64,000 bases of DNA from Roseovarius aestuariivivens (GTDB lineage Bacteria; Pseudomonadota; Alphaproteobacteria; Rhodobacterales; Rhodobacteraceae): the NCBI RefSeq assembly GCF_004761875.1, contig NZ_SJEY01000013.1, positions 1-64,000 on the forward strand, in the 5' to 3' direction. Below are positions 53,245-63,400 of this stretch, piece by piece. The position numbers and the translations under genes are program-made. The first letter of the stretch is position 1; each line of letters opens with the position of its first letter. Below the pieces are notes generated by a model. It saw only the letters and a program-made list of their open reading frames with translations. It was not told where the DNA came from and did not search any database.

Positions 53245-54134
53245 CGCAGCGTCTGTTCAAGCTGTTCTTTTCGATCGGCGTCATCGCAGGTTTGCTTTGG
53301 TGGATTGGCCCAGACGAAGTACTCCGGCACCTCGTGCAGGCACAGCCGGGCTGGCTTGCCGCAGGCGCAGTTGGACTGCTTCTGAGTACGTTGTCGATGG
53401 CACGCCGTTGGCAGCTGACTGCGCAAAAGCTAGGGCTGGAACTTTCTTATCTCCACGCGTTGCGCGAATACTATCTCTCTCAAATCGTCAATTCGGTGCT
53501 GCCGGGAGGCGTTCTGGGCGATCTGAGCCGGGCGCTTCGACTTCGCGATAAGGCAGATTTCCGTCGGGCGGGCTATTCGGTTATGGCTGAACGTTTGATT
53601 GGCCAGATCGCAATGTTTTCTATTACCGCTACTGGGCTCCTCGGCGCGTTCTTGTGGCCGGGTGGTCTTGACTGGCCGATCTCGTTCTTTGTTGTGCCAC
53701 CAATACTGATCGCATTTAGCGTCATCTTGTTTCGAACCTTTGGCGCGACCCCCGAGGCAATTGAATTCCTCGACCTGTTCGCCAACCTTCTGCGAAATAG
53801 GACAATCCTCCTACACGCGTTTGGCGCAACAGCGTTGCTGATTTTCAGCCTTTATGCCTGTGCCCGTGCGACTGGCACAATAGTGCCACCAGAGGCGTGG
53901 TTTACGATCCTTCCAATGATTCTTTGCGCCATGGTTATTCCCCTTTCCGTGGCTGGATGGGGATGGCGTGAGGGTACAGCCGCGACGCTAATGCCGATGA
54001 TCGGCGCCGCTCCCGGTGCGGGTGTGGCGCTCGGACTATGCTATGGTGCGTTGATGCTGCTTGTCACGTTGCCGGGACTTGTTCTGTTCTGTCTCGGAAA
54101 AACGCCTGGGCAGGACCGGCGTGCGGCATTGTGA
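53241..54134 (+). CDS. Lysylphosphatidylglycerol synthase-like membrane protein
   Basis: The 297-residue protein has about eight hydrophobic segments and the conserved YYLSQIVNSVLPGGVLGDLS and GWGWREG motifs of the membrane domain of MprF-like flippases (UPF0104). The soluble synthase domain is absent. It overlaps the sulfatase stop (ATGA) and probably flips or handles a lipid made by these genes. Confidence 0.87.
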   Translation: MTQRLFKLFFSIGVIAGLLWWIGPDEVLRHLVQAQPGWLAAGAVGLLLSTLSMARRWQLTAQKLGLELSYLHALREYYLSQIVNSVLPGGVLGDLSRALRLRDKADFRRAGYSVMAERLIGQIAMFSITATGLLGAFLWPGGLDWPISFFVVPPILIAFSVILFRTFGATPEAIEFLDLFANLLRNRTILLHAFGATALLIFSLYACARATGTIVPPEAWFTILPMILCAMVIPLSVAGWGWREGTAATLMPMIGAAPGAGVALGLCYGALMLLVTLPGLVLFCLGKTPGQDRRAAL

Positions 54135-54529
54135 GATATGCAGAGCTCCCGGCTGTGAGCTGAGACAGCTATTGGCTCAACTTCGGTTGGTCCACGAATT
54201 TCTGTGAACTGCGTGATGTCGGCCTGACCGTACGTTTCCGCGACATCAGTGCTTTTTTGCACACCGAAGATCTGCCTTTAAGTTGTTGGGCGCTGTCAAG
54301 ATTGAGGTGGCGAATTCAGGGAACTGGCGGCTGCGAGAGCGAGCCGATCCCCTCACCGAGGTGGGCAGGTTTGAATTTTGCACTCATCGTGTTACATATT
54401 CACGTGAAACCGACGCAAGCTAAGTCTCGCCGGGATCCTTACCCTTTACAGAGGTCCTGTTTCTAACCGCGAGGTGGCGGCAGCACATCATGTGTTGTCC
54501 GGTGCTTGCGATGTTGAAAGGATGAATAG
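54135..54529 (+). other. Non-coding region before ATP-grasp gene
   Basis: No gene is seen. The region probably ends the previous transcript and holds the promoter for the ATP-grasp/protease pair. A short inverted repeat around 54249-54262 (GTGC/GCAC with a T-rich loop) is seen but has no terminator T-tract. Confidence 0.45.
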
Positions 54530-55756
54530 ATGACCGAGAAGAACCCGGAGAAAGGCTATGTTGCGATATTGGGCTGGAGCCTGAACGCAATTGACGCGAT
54601 CGACCGTTTTGACCGCCGCTACGTCGTCGTCGCACCGCCTTGGGCGGAAGACTATTGCAAGCAAAACGATATCCCGTTTGTGCCGTGGGATTTCGATCGC
54701 CTTAATGAACGCTCGCATGAACTGGCACACCGTTTGGAGGATATGGGCGTCGATGTCGCAATTCCTATCTTCGAGGAAACGGTGGAATGGGCTGGTGCTA
54801 TCAACGCCGTGCTTCTGAAGAACCCGCGCCTTCTGGGCCAAGCAATGCTCTTTCGGGATAAATCCCTGATGAAACGTCGGGCGCAGCTTGGCGGTATTCG
54901 CGTTGGGGTGTTCGAGGAAGCTCACGACCGTGGGGACGTGATCCGTTTTCTCAAACGTGTCAACCAGACGCTGCTTAAACTTGATGGTGATCCGAACGAC
55001 CCGATCCATTTCAAGGCTTTCGACAAGTCCGGTACAGCCGGTCATCGCGTGATCCGTACGCCAGAAGACGTGGACAATATTCCAGACGACGAATTCCCGG
55101 CGCTACTTGAAAGCCATCTCGATGGCTGGGAATTCGCGGTGGAAGCGTGGATCAAGAACGGCAAGATCCAATTTCTGAACATTTCCGAGTATGTCACGCT
55201 TGGTTACTCCGTCTTTGTTCCCGCCACACCGGAACTTGAGGCGCACCGCGAGCGGATCACCGAGGAGATCGAAAAGCTGATCGAAACTTTCGATATCGAA
55301 TTTGGCTTTATCCATCCGGAGTATTTCTTGACGAGCGACAACAAGCTGTACTTCGGTGAGGTGGCGTATCGTCCGCCAGGCTTCAACGCATTGGAGTTGA
55401 TCGAACGCGCTTATGGCTTCAACGGATATCAGGGCCTTGTCGTTGCGTTTGATCCGAAGACGACGCAGGAAGAGCTTGATGCGTTCTTCCCCGAGCCTGT
55501 GAAGGACGCGAAAGGCCACGCCGGCTGTTTCGGCGTCTATCCGCGCCGCCGCGTTGTGAGCCGGTTGGAGGTGCCCGAAGAAACGGCACATCATCCGTAT
55601 TTCGAGTTCCATGAATTGTCGGATCCGCGCGAGCAGAAGGTGGCGAAACGCTCCGCGTTTGGTACACACTGGGGCCTGGCCTATTTCTTCGGTGACAATC
55701 CGCATCAGTTGCGTGATCTTCTGAAGAAGCAGGAAGATCTGGATTATTACGTTTGA
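54530..55756 (+). CDS. ATP-grasp ligase
   Basis: The 408-residue protein has the N-terminal pre-ATP-grasp domain (YVAILGWSLNAIDAIDRF), then a KSLMKRRAQLGGI helix, DPIHFKAFDKSGTAGH and the metal-binding ending FGEVAYRPPGFNALE, where the Asn of the usual ExNxR is replaced. Enzymes of this fold join a carboxylate to an amine or thiol. AAAGGA lies 8 bases upstream. It is coupled to the large protease-like protein, so it may make or attach a peptide-like group. Confidence 0.85.
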   Translation: MTEKNPEKGYVAILGWSLNAIDAIDRFDRRYVVVAPPWAEDYCKQNDIPFVPWDFDRLNERSHELAHRLEDMGVDVAIPIFEETVEWAGAINAVLLKNPRLLGQAMLFRDKSLMKRRAQLGGIRVGVFEEAHDRGDVIRFLKRVNQTLLKLDGDPNDPIHFKAFDKSGTAGHRVIRTPEDVDNIPDDEFPALLESHLDGWEFAVEAWIKNGKIQFLNISEYVTLGYSVFVPATPELEAHRERITEEIEKLIETFDIEFGFIHPEYFLTSDNKLYFGEVAYRPPGFNALELIERAYGFNGYQGLVVAFDPKTTQEELDAFFPEPVKDAKGHAGCFGVYPRRRVVSRLEVPEETAHHPYFEFHELSDPREQKVAKRSAFGTHWGLAYFFGDNPHQLRDLLKKQEDLDYYV

Positions 55757-57759
55757 TGTCTCTGACGGATGCGCCAACAGACCAACCGCAAGCGAGTGCA
55801 CAGGTGCAACGTCTCTGCGACACCCTGGACGTAGCGACCGAGCGGTTGGAACGGGCGCGTCCGTTTGCCAAGGCCCGCTACTTGGGACCGGTTCTCGACG
55901 TGGTGGCGCGCTTGCTGCCTATCGAGGGCGGGGTCGACGCGATTTGCAAAAGGGCAGTGCGGCTGGATCAGGCCGGGCTTTTCTCTGGCTCGGATTGGGA
56001 CCGGCCGGAAAGCTTGATGCCGCAGCTTGTCGGAACGTCCTTGATCTCAGATGATCCGTCGCTTCGCGCACTGGAGGCGGTCAACTTAGCCCGCTTCTTG
56101 GCCGTTGCGACCGAAGAGGCAAGGCATGACAACCTGCATGTTGACGGTGCGCGGCATTTCCTCACACAAGTTCTGGCGCTAAATCTGCGCGACGTATTCG
56201 GACATTCCGACGAAGCCGCCCGCGTGATGGGCGAGAGGTATGAGACCAAGCGCAGGCTCATGCTGTATATCGCCGACCATATCGGGCTGACCGATGTTTT
56301 GGGCGTTCTCGTTTCGGAAATCTGGCGCTTGCTTGAACAGCGGTCTGTTCAGGTCGGCGTGGTGAAAGATATGATCGCGCAAATCGCCATCGCATTACAC
56401 GAAAAAGGCACAGAGCCAGGTAGCACGCGGCTTGGCGCGGAGCGCTTGGTCAGCGCGCTGTTTGGGCCGACTGCGGCCTCTCTCGATGATCCCGGCGTCG
56501 ACGTCTATCTTGACCGGATCGCCCATGCCGACGAGGCCGGCTTGTCGCGTGAAGCAATGGGCTTTGCCCGTGCGATGCATGATACCGGTCTTGTGTCGGA
56601 CTACCATGTGGCCTTTTTGCTTTGGGCGGTCGAATATAAAGACCGACCGCTTATTCCCGAGGCTTTGGGTCTGGGATCAACCGGACTGGATTGCTGGCGG
56701 CACTACCGGCGCCTTATCGAAGACTTGATCCGCACTGCGGTAACGCCGGCCACACCGCAGGCGATTTACGGAATGTCGACACTGCTTGATCGGGGTGTGC
56801 TTCATCACGCGCCGATGGTGCCGGCGCTGGACCGTCAAATTCGACTGAAATTACGCGGTGGCGCCAGAGAGCGCCTTGAACTCGGATTCAGCCCGCAGGC
56901 GTCGCCCGAAACGCATCTCCTGGCGGGTGTGCTGCAGGTGATTGGACAGCCATTGGGCGTGGGGCAGGGAGCCAACCCAACGTGCCAGTCGGCACGAGCC
57001 ATCGCGATGTGGGCGCTTAACGATCCCGATTTTCTTCTACACCTCGTCACACAGGCGGCTGAATTCGACACGCTCCTGATGCAGTTTGAGGGTCAGCCTA
57101 TCAACTCTGCGGACCTGCCGGCTGGTCTGGCGGGGTTCGGACCGGTTGATGCTGACCCCGTTTCGGTTCTGCTCGTGTCGCATCTGGATCGGATTTACGC
57201 CGAGATGGGGCGGCGTTGCGTAGGCCGGGCCGGAGATCCACACCGTTGGATCAATCCGGAGTTTCACGGCTGGTGGGTCGCCCGGGACTGTGCCGTCGCA
57301 GTGGACGTAACCACCGGCGATCTCGCGGATTACGATAACTTCCTGCGCCGTTTCTTCATAACGTATCACCCGGAATTCAACGGCAATCAGCCTGTCACCC
57401 ATCCGCAACCCGCGGGCATTGCGGTGACGGACCCACAATGTCAGTTCGTTGGCTGGCACGCTATTTCGATCCTTCGGGTAGGCGAAGATCAATCTGGCGA
57501 CATGCGGGTCTACTTTTACAATCCCAACAATGACAGCGGGCAGGATTGGGGTGGTGGCGTGATTGTCTCGACCAGTGGTCATGGGGAAAGGTACGGGGAA
57601 GGTTCGCTTACATTCGAACAGTTTCTTTCCCGCGTTTATCTATTTCACGACGCTCCGCTTCGGGAAAAGACAAGCGAGACTGCCGTCCCGGAGGATGCGC
57701 TCGCGCGCGTGCGCGCGCAAGCTCTGGACACCTGGGCGTCGGACAGACAGCCAAAGTAA
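55756..57759 (+). CDS. Large protein with papain/calpain-like Cys-His-Asn pattern
   Basis: The 667-residue protein has no signal peptide. Residues ~20-390 are helical and unassigned. The C-terminal part shows GVGQGANPTCQSARAIAMWA (Gln and Cys410), GWHAISILRV (His568) and VYFYNPNND (Asn589), like the Gln-Cys-His-Asn set of papain-fold peptidases or transglutaminase-like enzymes. ATG 55756 overlaps the ATP-grasp stop (TGATG). The gene pair looks like a ligase plus peptidase or amide-transfer system of unknown product. Confidence 0.6.
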   Translation: MSLTDAPTDQPQASAQVQRLCDTLDVATERLERARPFAKARYLGPVLDVVARLLPIEGGVDAICKRAVRLDQAGLFSGSDWDRPESLMPQLVGTSLISDDPSLRALEAVNLARFLAVATEEARHDNLHVDGARHFLTQVLALNLRDVFGHSDEAARVMGERYETKRRLMLYIADHIGLTDVLGVLVSEIWRLLEQRSVQVGVVKDMIAQIAIALHEKGTEPGSTRLGAERLVSALFGPTAASLDDPGVDVYLDRIAHADEAGLSREAMGFARAMHDTGLVSDYHVAFLLWAVEYKDRPLIPEALGLGSTGLDCWRHYRRLIEDLIRTAVTPATPQAIYGMSTLLDRGVLHHAPMVPALDRQIRLKLRGGARERLELGFSPQASPETHLLAGVLQVIGQPLGVGQGANPTCQSARAIAMWALNDPDFLLHLVTQAAEFDTLLMQFEGQPINSADLPAGLAGFGPVDADPVSVLLVSHLDRIYAEMGRRCVGRAGDPHRWINPEFHGWWVARDCAVAVDVTTGDLADYDNFLRRFFITYHPEFNGNQPVTHPQPAGIAVTDPQCQFVGWHAISILRVGEDQSGDMRVYFYNPNNDSGQDWGGGVIVSTSGHGERYGEGSLTFEQFLSRVYLFHDAPLREKTSETAVPEDALARVRAQALDTWASDRQPK

Positions 57760-57780
57760 GCATTTGCCACAAGTCGGGAT

Positions 57781-57843
57781 GATCCGTGTCGTGACGGATC
57801 TAAGACGCAGAATTGTGCGGGTTCAAACCCTCAAGCGACAATT
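57781..57843 (+). other. Two hairpins between protease-like and pentapeptide genes
   Basis: First, GATCCGT/ACGGATC at 57781-57787 and 57794-57800. Second, a nested structure: AATTGT/ACAATT at 57811-57816 and 57838-57843 around GGGTT/AACCC at 57819-57823 and 57826-57830. Neither is followed by a T-run, so either a factor-independent terminator without tract or an RNA element is possible. Confidence 0.4.
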
Positions 57844-57937
57844 TCCCACCAGGATTACTTCGATCTACGCCGAGCCATTAGAGCTCGACTGAACTTTTAC
57901 GGCTCCTTCGATTCGTCTGAACGCACTTTGTTCCGGG

Positions 57938-57967
57938 TTGACAGCTATCGTTTAGGTGGTGCCTACT
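57938..57967 (+). promoter_or_regulatory. Possible -35 box (TTGACA)
   Basis: TTGACA at 57938-57943 matches the consensus exactly, but the -10 position (around 57961-57967) reads GCCTACT, a poor match. A promoter for the pentapeptide gene starting at 58010 is possible. Confidence 0.25.
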
Positions 57968-58009
57968 GACTTTTTGCTCAACCATAAATTTACAAACGGA
58001 CGTGTGCTT

Positions 58010-60391
58010 ATGTTCAGGACCTTTTCGACCCTGGCTCTATTTTTCTTGGCAAGCGCCGCGAGCGCGTCCTGTCCTACTTCCACTCCGGCGGACTACTCTG
58101 GTCAGACCATCAACGGTTTCAACTTCGGCAGCTGCCCGGCAAAAAGTCTCATCGGGGCGAATTTCACAGGCGCAAACCTTCAGGGGTCCACCTTTGCGTC
58201 TTCGGATCTGACATCGGCAGATTTCACCGGCGCGGCACTTGGACCAAGCGCCAGCTTTCCACCCGCGAATTTCAATGGCGCAACACTTAAGGATACGATC
58301 TTCGTTGGCGCTCAGATGCCCGCGACAAACTTTACCTTCGCCAAGATCCATTGCGCAGATTTCTCGAAGAGCAACCTTCTTGAGGCCGATTTCGGAGCTC
58401 TACAGGAAATCGTCCAGGATGGGTCCTGCCGGACAAAGTTCGTGGAAGCCAGTCTGGATATCGATCTGATTACCGATGCCAACACCATCGGGCAACGCGG
58501 CAACTGGAGCGCCAGCGATTTTACCGACGCGAATTTTCACGGGTTGGACCCGAATTCCATCAATTTCAGAGGCCAGGACATCAACGGCGCAATTCTGACT
58601 GGCACAAATTTCGTCGGTATCGACTTTTCTGGCGCAAACCTCAGCAACGTGAAATTCGACGAGGCTTTCCTGCAGAATACAGTTTTCAGCCACGCCGCGC
58701 TGAATGGGGCTGATTTCACCGGATCGGCAATGACGGATTCCACCTTCATCTGCGCACAAGCGTATGGCAGCGCGGGTGGTATACAGATGCCTGACGGATC
58801 GCCCTGTCCGGCAGCACCGGCACCGGTTGATGCCACGGCTCCGGTCAATTTCAACGATGCAACGCTGGACAGGTCCGATTTCACCGGCGCGCAGTTGTCA
58901 CAAGCCAAGTTATCCGGTGCGGTCCTTACGCGCGGCACATTCAGCCATGCCGACCTGAGCCAGGCGGTTTTCGAAGCGGAGGGCGCGTCCATCCCACCCG
59001 CGCAGGTGAAATTCGCCATTTTCGATTTCGCGAAGTTCAGTCAGTCGCGTATTTCATCCGTCGACTTCTCCGGCTGTTCCATGATCGGAGCGGATTTCTC
59101 TGGCACCACGCTCAGCGGGACGAATTTCGCCGGTGCCACGATGGATACCGCCCGCTTTACGAAGGCGAATATTCAGCAGACCGATTTCAGCCAGACAAGT
59201 CTGAAATCCTCTGATTTCGTTGGCGCCAAGATTTCGCAAATCACCGGGGCCGGAAAGCCGACGGAGTTCAGTTGTGCGCAGTTGGGCGGCGCTGATTTTT
59301 CCAATGCCTCTGTCAGTTCGGCGCTCTTCAATGACGCGGTAATGGTGGACAAGCAATTCTGTTGCAAACCCAAGACCAAAGGCGCGCCGCCGTATTGCGG
59401 GATCATCGACAGTCTCGGTGTGGCCTATGCCCAGACAATATTCCCCGGCGTCACAGGAACTTCCGTGCGATGTCCGGATAACAGGCTTGCGCAAACAACC
59501 GCGTCGGGCAAGGACCCCGCGCAATTATGCACCGACACCTGGCGGTTGGCGCAAAACTGGACAACAACCGGCTGTACGGCCTCGGGTCAGACAACCATGT
59601 GGTCCATAAATTGCAGTGCCAAGCCGGGCAATGTCGTGAAATTCGCGGACAAGAACCTCAAGGCCTGCATATTAGACGCCCTGCCGCAGGGACAGACCGA
59701 AGTGCTGATCACAACCGCCGAGGTGATCGGCGCGGTCAATTGTCCGGGACGCGGGATCAGTGATATCACAGGTCTGGAACATTTCACCGCAATGCATACG
59801 CTCGATCTGAGCAACAACAAACTGACGAATTTTTCGCTCAGCTTCGTGGGAAACAAGACTGCGCTTGTCTCTCTCAACCTCGAAGCGAACCAGCTGACCT
59901 CACTCGACCTGTCTGCGATCAAGCCGGTGCAGTATCTCAATGTCGCCGACAACCAGTTGGGCGGGATTGTTCTGTCGGCGGATACTTTTCTGTATTCCCT
60001 TAACGCTCAATACAACAAGCTGACGAGCTTCGTGCTGCCGATCCAGACAACGCTTCTTTATGCGGATTTGTCCAACAACGGCCTTACAGACGTTCTGGGA
60101 CCTTTCGCCAAGGATCTTACAGCGATGACTTCGCTTGGGTTTCTGGATCTGTCGAACAATGCCCTCGGCACCATCGGACCGGTGACCAAGATCATCTCCG
60201 AAAAGACGCCGACCGGCTCCGCCGGCGGATTGCTTCAACGTATGTACCTTCAATGCAACCCTAACTTTTCTTGCGGTGACTTGGGTGAGGTGAACGGAAC
60301 GAAATATCCCGCCATCGGCACCGCCGGATGCAGCAAATACATCGCTTCGAGCCTTTCTTGGGTCGGGCAACCCCACCCTAATTGCAACTGA
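58010..60391 (+). CDS. Exported pentapeptide-repeat and leucine-rich-repeat protein
   Basis: The 793-residue protein has a Sec signal peptide (FRTFSTLALFFLASAASA). Residues ~20-450 are pentapeptide repeats (A-x-F/L-x-x, for example GANFTGANLQGSTF), then a cysteine-rich section (residues ~450-570), and from ~588 to ~740 about six leucine-rich repeats (LHTLDLSNNKL-type). GGACG lies upstream of ATG 58010. A surface or extracellular binding role is inferred. Confidence 0.85.
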   Translation: MFRTFSTLALFFLASAASASCPTSTPADYSGQTINGFNFGSCPAKSLIGANFTGANLQGSTFASSDLTSADFTGAALGPSASFPPANFNGATLKDTIFVGAQMPATNFTFAKIHCADFSKSNLLEADFGALQEIVQDGSCRTKFVEASLDIDLITDANTIGQRGNWSASDFTDANFHGLDPNSINFRGQDINGAILTGTNFVGIDFSGANLSNVKFDEAFLQNTVFSHAALNGADFTGSAMTDSTFICAQAYGSAGGIQMPDGSPCPAAPAPVDATAPVNFNDATLDRSDFTGAQLSQAKLSGAVLTRGTFSHADLSQAVFEAEGASIPPAQVKFAIFDFAKFSQSRISSVDFSGCSMIGADFSGTTLSGTNFAGATMDTARFTKANIQQTDFSQTSLKSSDFVGAKISQITGAGKPTEFSCAQLGGADFSNASVSSALFNDAVMVDKQFCCKPKTKGAPPYCGIIDSLGVAYAQTIFPGVTGTSVRCPDNRLAQTTASGKDPAQLCTDTWRLAQNWTTTGCTASGQTTMWSINCSAKPGNVVKFADKNLKACILDALPQGQTEVLITTAEVIGAVNCPGRGISDITGLEHFTAMHTLDLSNNKLTNFSLSFVGNKTALVSLNLEANQLTSLDLSAIKPVQYLNVADNQLGGIVLSADTFLYSLNAQYNKLTSFVLPIQTTLLYADLSNNGLTDVLGPFAKDLTAMTSLGFLDLSNNALGTIGPVTKIISEKTPTGSAGGLLQRMYLQCNPNFSCGDLGEVNGTKYPAIGTAGCSKYIASSLSWVGQPHPNCN

Positions 60392-60424
60392 TTTCATTTC
60401 ACAAAGGCTGAGAGAGGCACGACC

Positions 60425-63400
60425 ATGAAGCTCAATTTTACCCCAAAGCCCGTCATGTTTCACGCCGATCTTTCCGATGCCCACCCGGGCGAGGATTACT
60501 TTCTTGCGCATTGCGGCAAGCGGCACCGCTTTGTCCCGCATACCGAGGAGACTCTTGCCGATGCCATCGGTGATGCCCCTCACCAGCAGCCGCATGCGGC
60601 CCTCAAGGGGGCAACACATTACATCGAAGCGCCCGTGCATATGCCCGCCGATACGGTTTCGCGTATTCATATTCGCCATACGATGCGCACCTTCGAGGGC
60701 AGTCATGGCGAAGAGGGCATAAGTCATTCCGCAATGTATTTTCCTCATGACGAGGACGCCTTCGCCACGGGCGCTGAAATGGTTCACGCAACGGCTATCG
60801 ATTACACCTCGACCGCGAAAACGTTCCTGTTTCACCATCCCGATCTTGTCACCAAGGACAAAAAGGGCGCCGCGACCATTCTTGGGTTGATGAACAACAC
60901 CAATATCGCGACGCACATCAATGCCTTGGCCACGCAAATGCGGATGATGGGCCAGCCGACGGAAACCTCGGGCTGGGCCACGCTAGAACCCTTCGTGGAA
61001 AAAAGCGAAGAGGCCAATTACGACCCTAAATCATGGGGAACCTATCGGCAGCACCCCACCGATCAGGTCCAGACCGCCGCCTTCACGCCGCTCAAAATGC
61101 TGATCAATCAGGTCAACAATCTGGCCGCTCTAGAGAACGTCAAGTGGACCGTCCAACCTGGCATGGCGGTGCAAACTGCAGACGGCGGCCCGCAGGTTCA
61201 GAAATTCGCCACGCTTCTCGCTCTGCCTGCCAAGGAAAGGCTGTCCGCGCAGCAGAACGACGAGTGGTCGGTGGCTGTCGCAAATTCCCAAGCGGTCAAC
61301 CAGTTGAAATTTGAAGTTTCGGTCAAGGATGCCGCGAAAAACCAAATCAACGTCAAGTTCGAAAACACCGCGTTTCGGTATCTCGGCCTCTATGCGCGGT
61401 TCTTTGATGCCGCGGGCAAGGCCATGTCGCTCCCCAACTGGACCGTCGATGATCAGCCGTTGTCGACCAAGATCATTATCGAGGCCTTCGATAATCAATA
61501 CGATGACATGCGGTTTATCGGCATGATCTCTCCGATGAATTCGGTCTACGCGGTGCCGTTGCCGCCGCCCGGTGAAACCGAGGTGACCTTCACCTTCCCG
61601 CCCGGCGCCGTCTCTTGCACGTTGTATGGTTCGGGATTGGGTACGGGGGCCGATCTTTGGCCCAAGACGCCAGCCCTGGGCGGAATTCTGACGGCCGTCT
61701 TCAATCTCGGAGTGCCGTCGATGCTTTTGGCCGTGGGGGCTGCGGCGCAATCATACAAGCCGCTCTATGACATTGTGCAGAAACTGAGTTCCAACAAAAA
61801 GGTCATGGTGGCAGGCGCGCTGCTGATCGCGGCCTATATCGGCGGCACGTCTGCGGCGAACCGAAAGTTCAATTGGTCGGCGGCGACTTCGGTGGTCAAA
61901 TTTCTGTTTGAGTCCGGCGTAGGCAAGGCATTGGCCTGGGCGGAGCTTGAAATGGCCGGAGGCGCCATTGAGGATGAGATCCCCTTTGCCGGCTGGATCA
62001 TGTTGACGATCAACATAGCTGCCACTGCCGCGCAGATGGCTGAAACGATTATCACAATCGCCACCTCGCCGTGGAACATCGAAAACAAGGTCGCGATCAC
62101 CATCAGCTCGACCGTTGACGTATTTCCCGACCCTCGTGCGCAGGTATTTCCGCAGGGATCCGACCGCAAATATGTGGTCAAGATGATTTATCAGAACGAC
62201 AACCGTCCTACGGTCAGCTACGAACACGCGGTGAGCGATAGCGCTGCGCCGGCCAGCCTGCAAGCGGTGTTCGAGGGGAATACGCTCGGTGGACAGGTCA
62301 AACTTGAGGCGGATTTCTACGTCGGAGACTGGTTGGCAGGAAAGGCTACCACGGGCTGGATCAACAACAACGAAGCCGAGATGGCCCAGCAAAATCTTTA
62401 TCTTGTGCAATACCCCAGGCCACTGGATAGCAAGTCCGTTTACGCGCATACGCAGATCCTGACCTATTCGGGCGGCAAATACGCTTGGAAAGTCGAAAGC
62501 ACGGCACCGACCGCCACTGTCGCCAGCCGTGATAATTCCCCAACTGGCAATCATTTCGGCGACTGGACCGGTCTGTCACTCAGCCAGCGAAAGGCAATGT
62601 TAGGGATAGGGTTTCAAGCCGCCGGTACCGGGTTGCCTCAATGCGGGCAAACCACGCCTGGCGGACAGCTTTTCACGTTCCAAACCGTTGCGATCCCCGG
62701 CATGCTCGACATCGCCGAGAAGTTTCCGTCGTGCGGGTTCGCGGGTAAATCGCGCATGGTATTTGACTATTTCCCGCCGAAATTTCTGATGGACAGCAGC
62801 GGAAACTGGGCCAAGGGTCCGGACGGCAAGATTCCCACGCCAGACCCAAAAGACATCGACCTGGGCGAGTATTACATTGATCCGCGCCCCGAAACGCTGC
62901 CCACGGAAAAGGGCGGTGGCTATCATCTGAGAAAAGTGGCGCTTGATGCCACGACCCCTTTCGACATGGACCCTGCGCAGCCCAGCTATGGCCGCTTTCC
63001 GCTATTTCCCGACTCGATCACGCTGCATCCCTCTTTGCAGGTCATCGGTGTCAATTCGTCCACGAAGAAACTGATGGTCGCCAGATTGCAGGTTGCCGGT
63101 GCGGCGGACACGGACGTACCGCTGGCTGATTTCGCCGCGGGGCCCGCCACCGACCCAAGCCGCCCGGGTCTGATGTTCTATCCTGTCGCGGTCAGCTGCG
63201 CCTATGACGGCACCATTCTCGTGCTGGAGGACACGTCCGCCGATCCGGATCACAACGGCCAGCAGGTTGCGCGGATTTCGGCCTATGACCTGTCGATGAA
63301 TCCGATTGAACGCTTCGTCGACAGCGCAGGTCAACCGACCTACTGGTTGTATCTGAGCGGGGCCACGGGCGCGACTTATGTCGACATGCAGACCGTCGGC

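Noticed and set aside
57811-57843. T-arm-like GGGTTCAAACCC that might belong to a tRNA
   Set aside because: The stem after the TTCAAAC loop pairs only two to three bases beyond the closing G-C; no acceptor, anticodon or D arm can be built around it.
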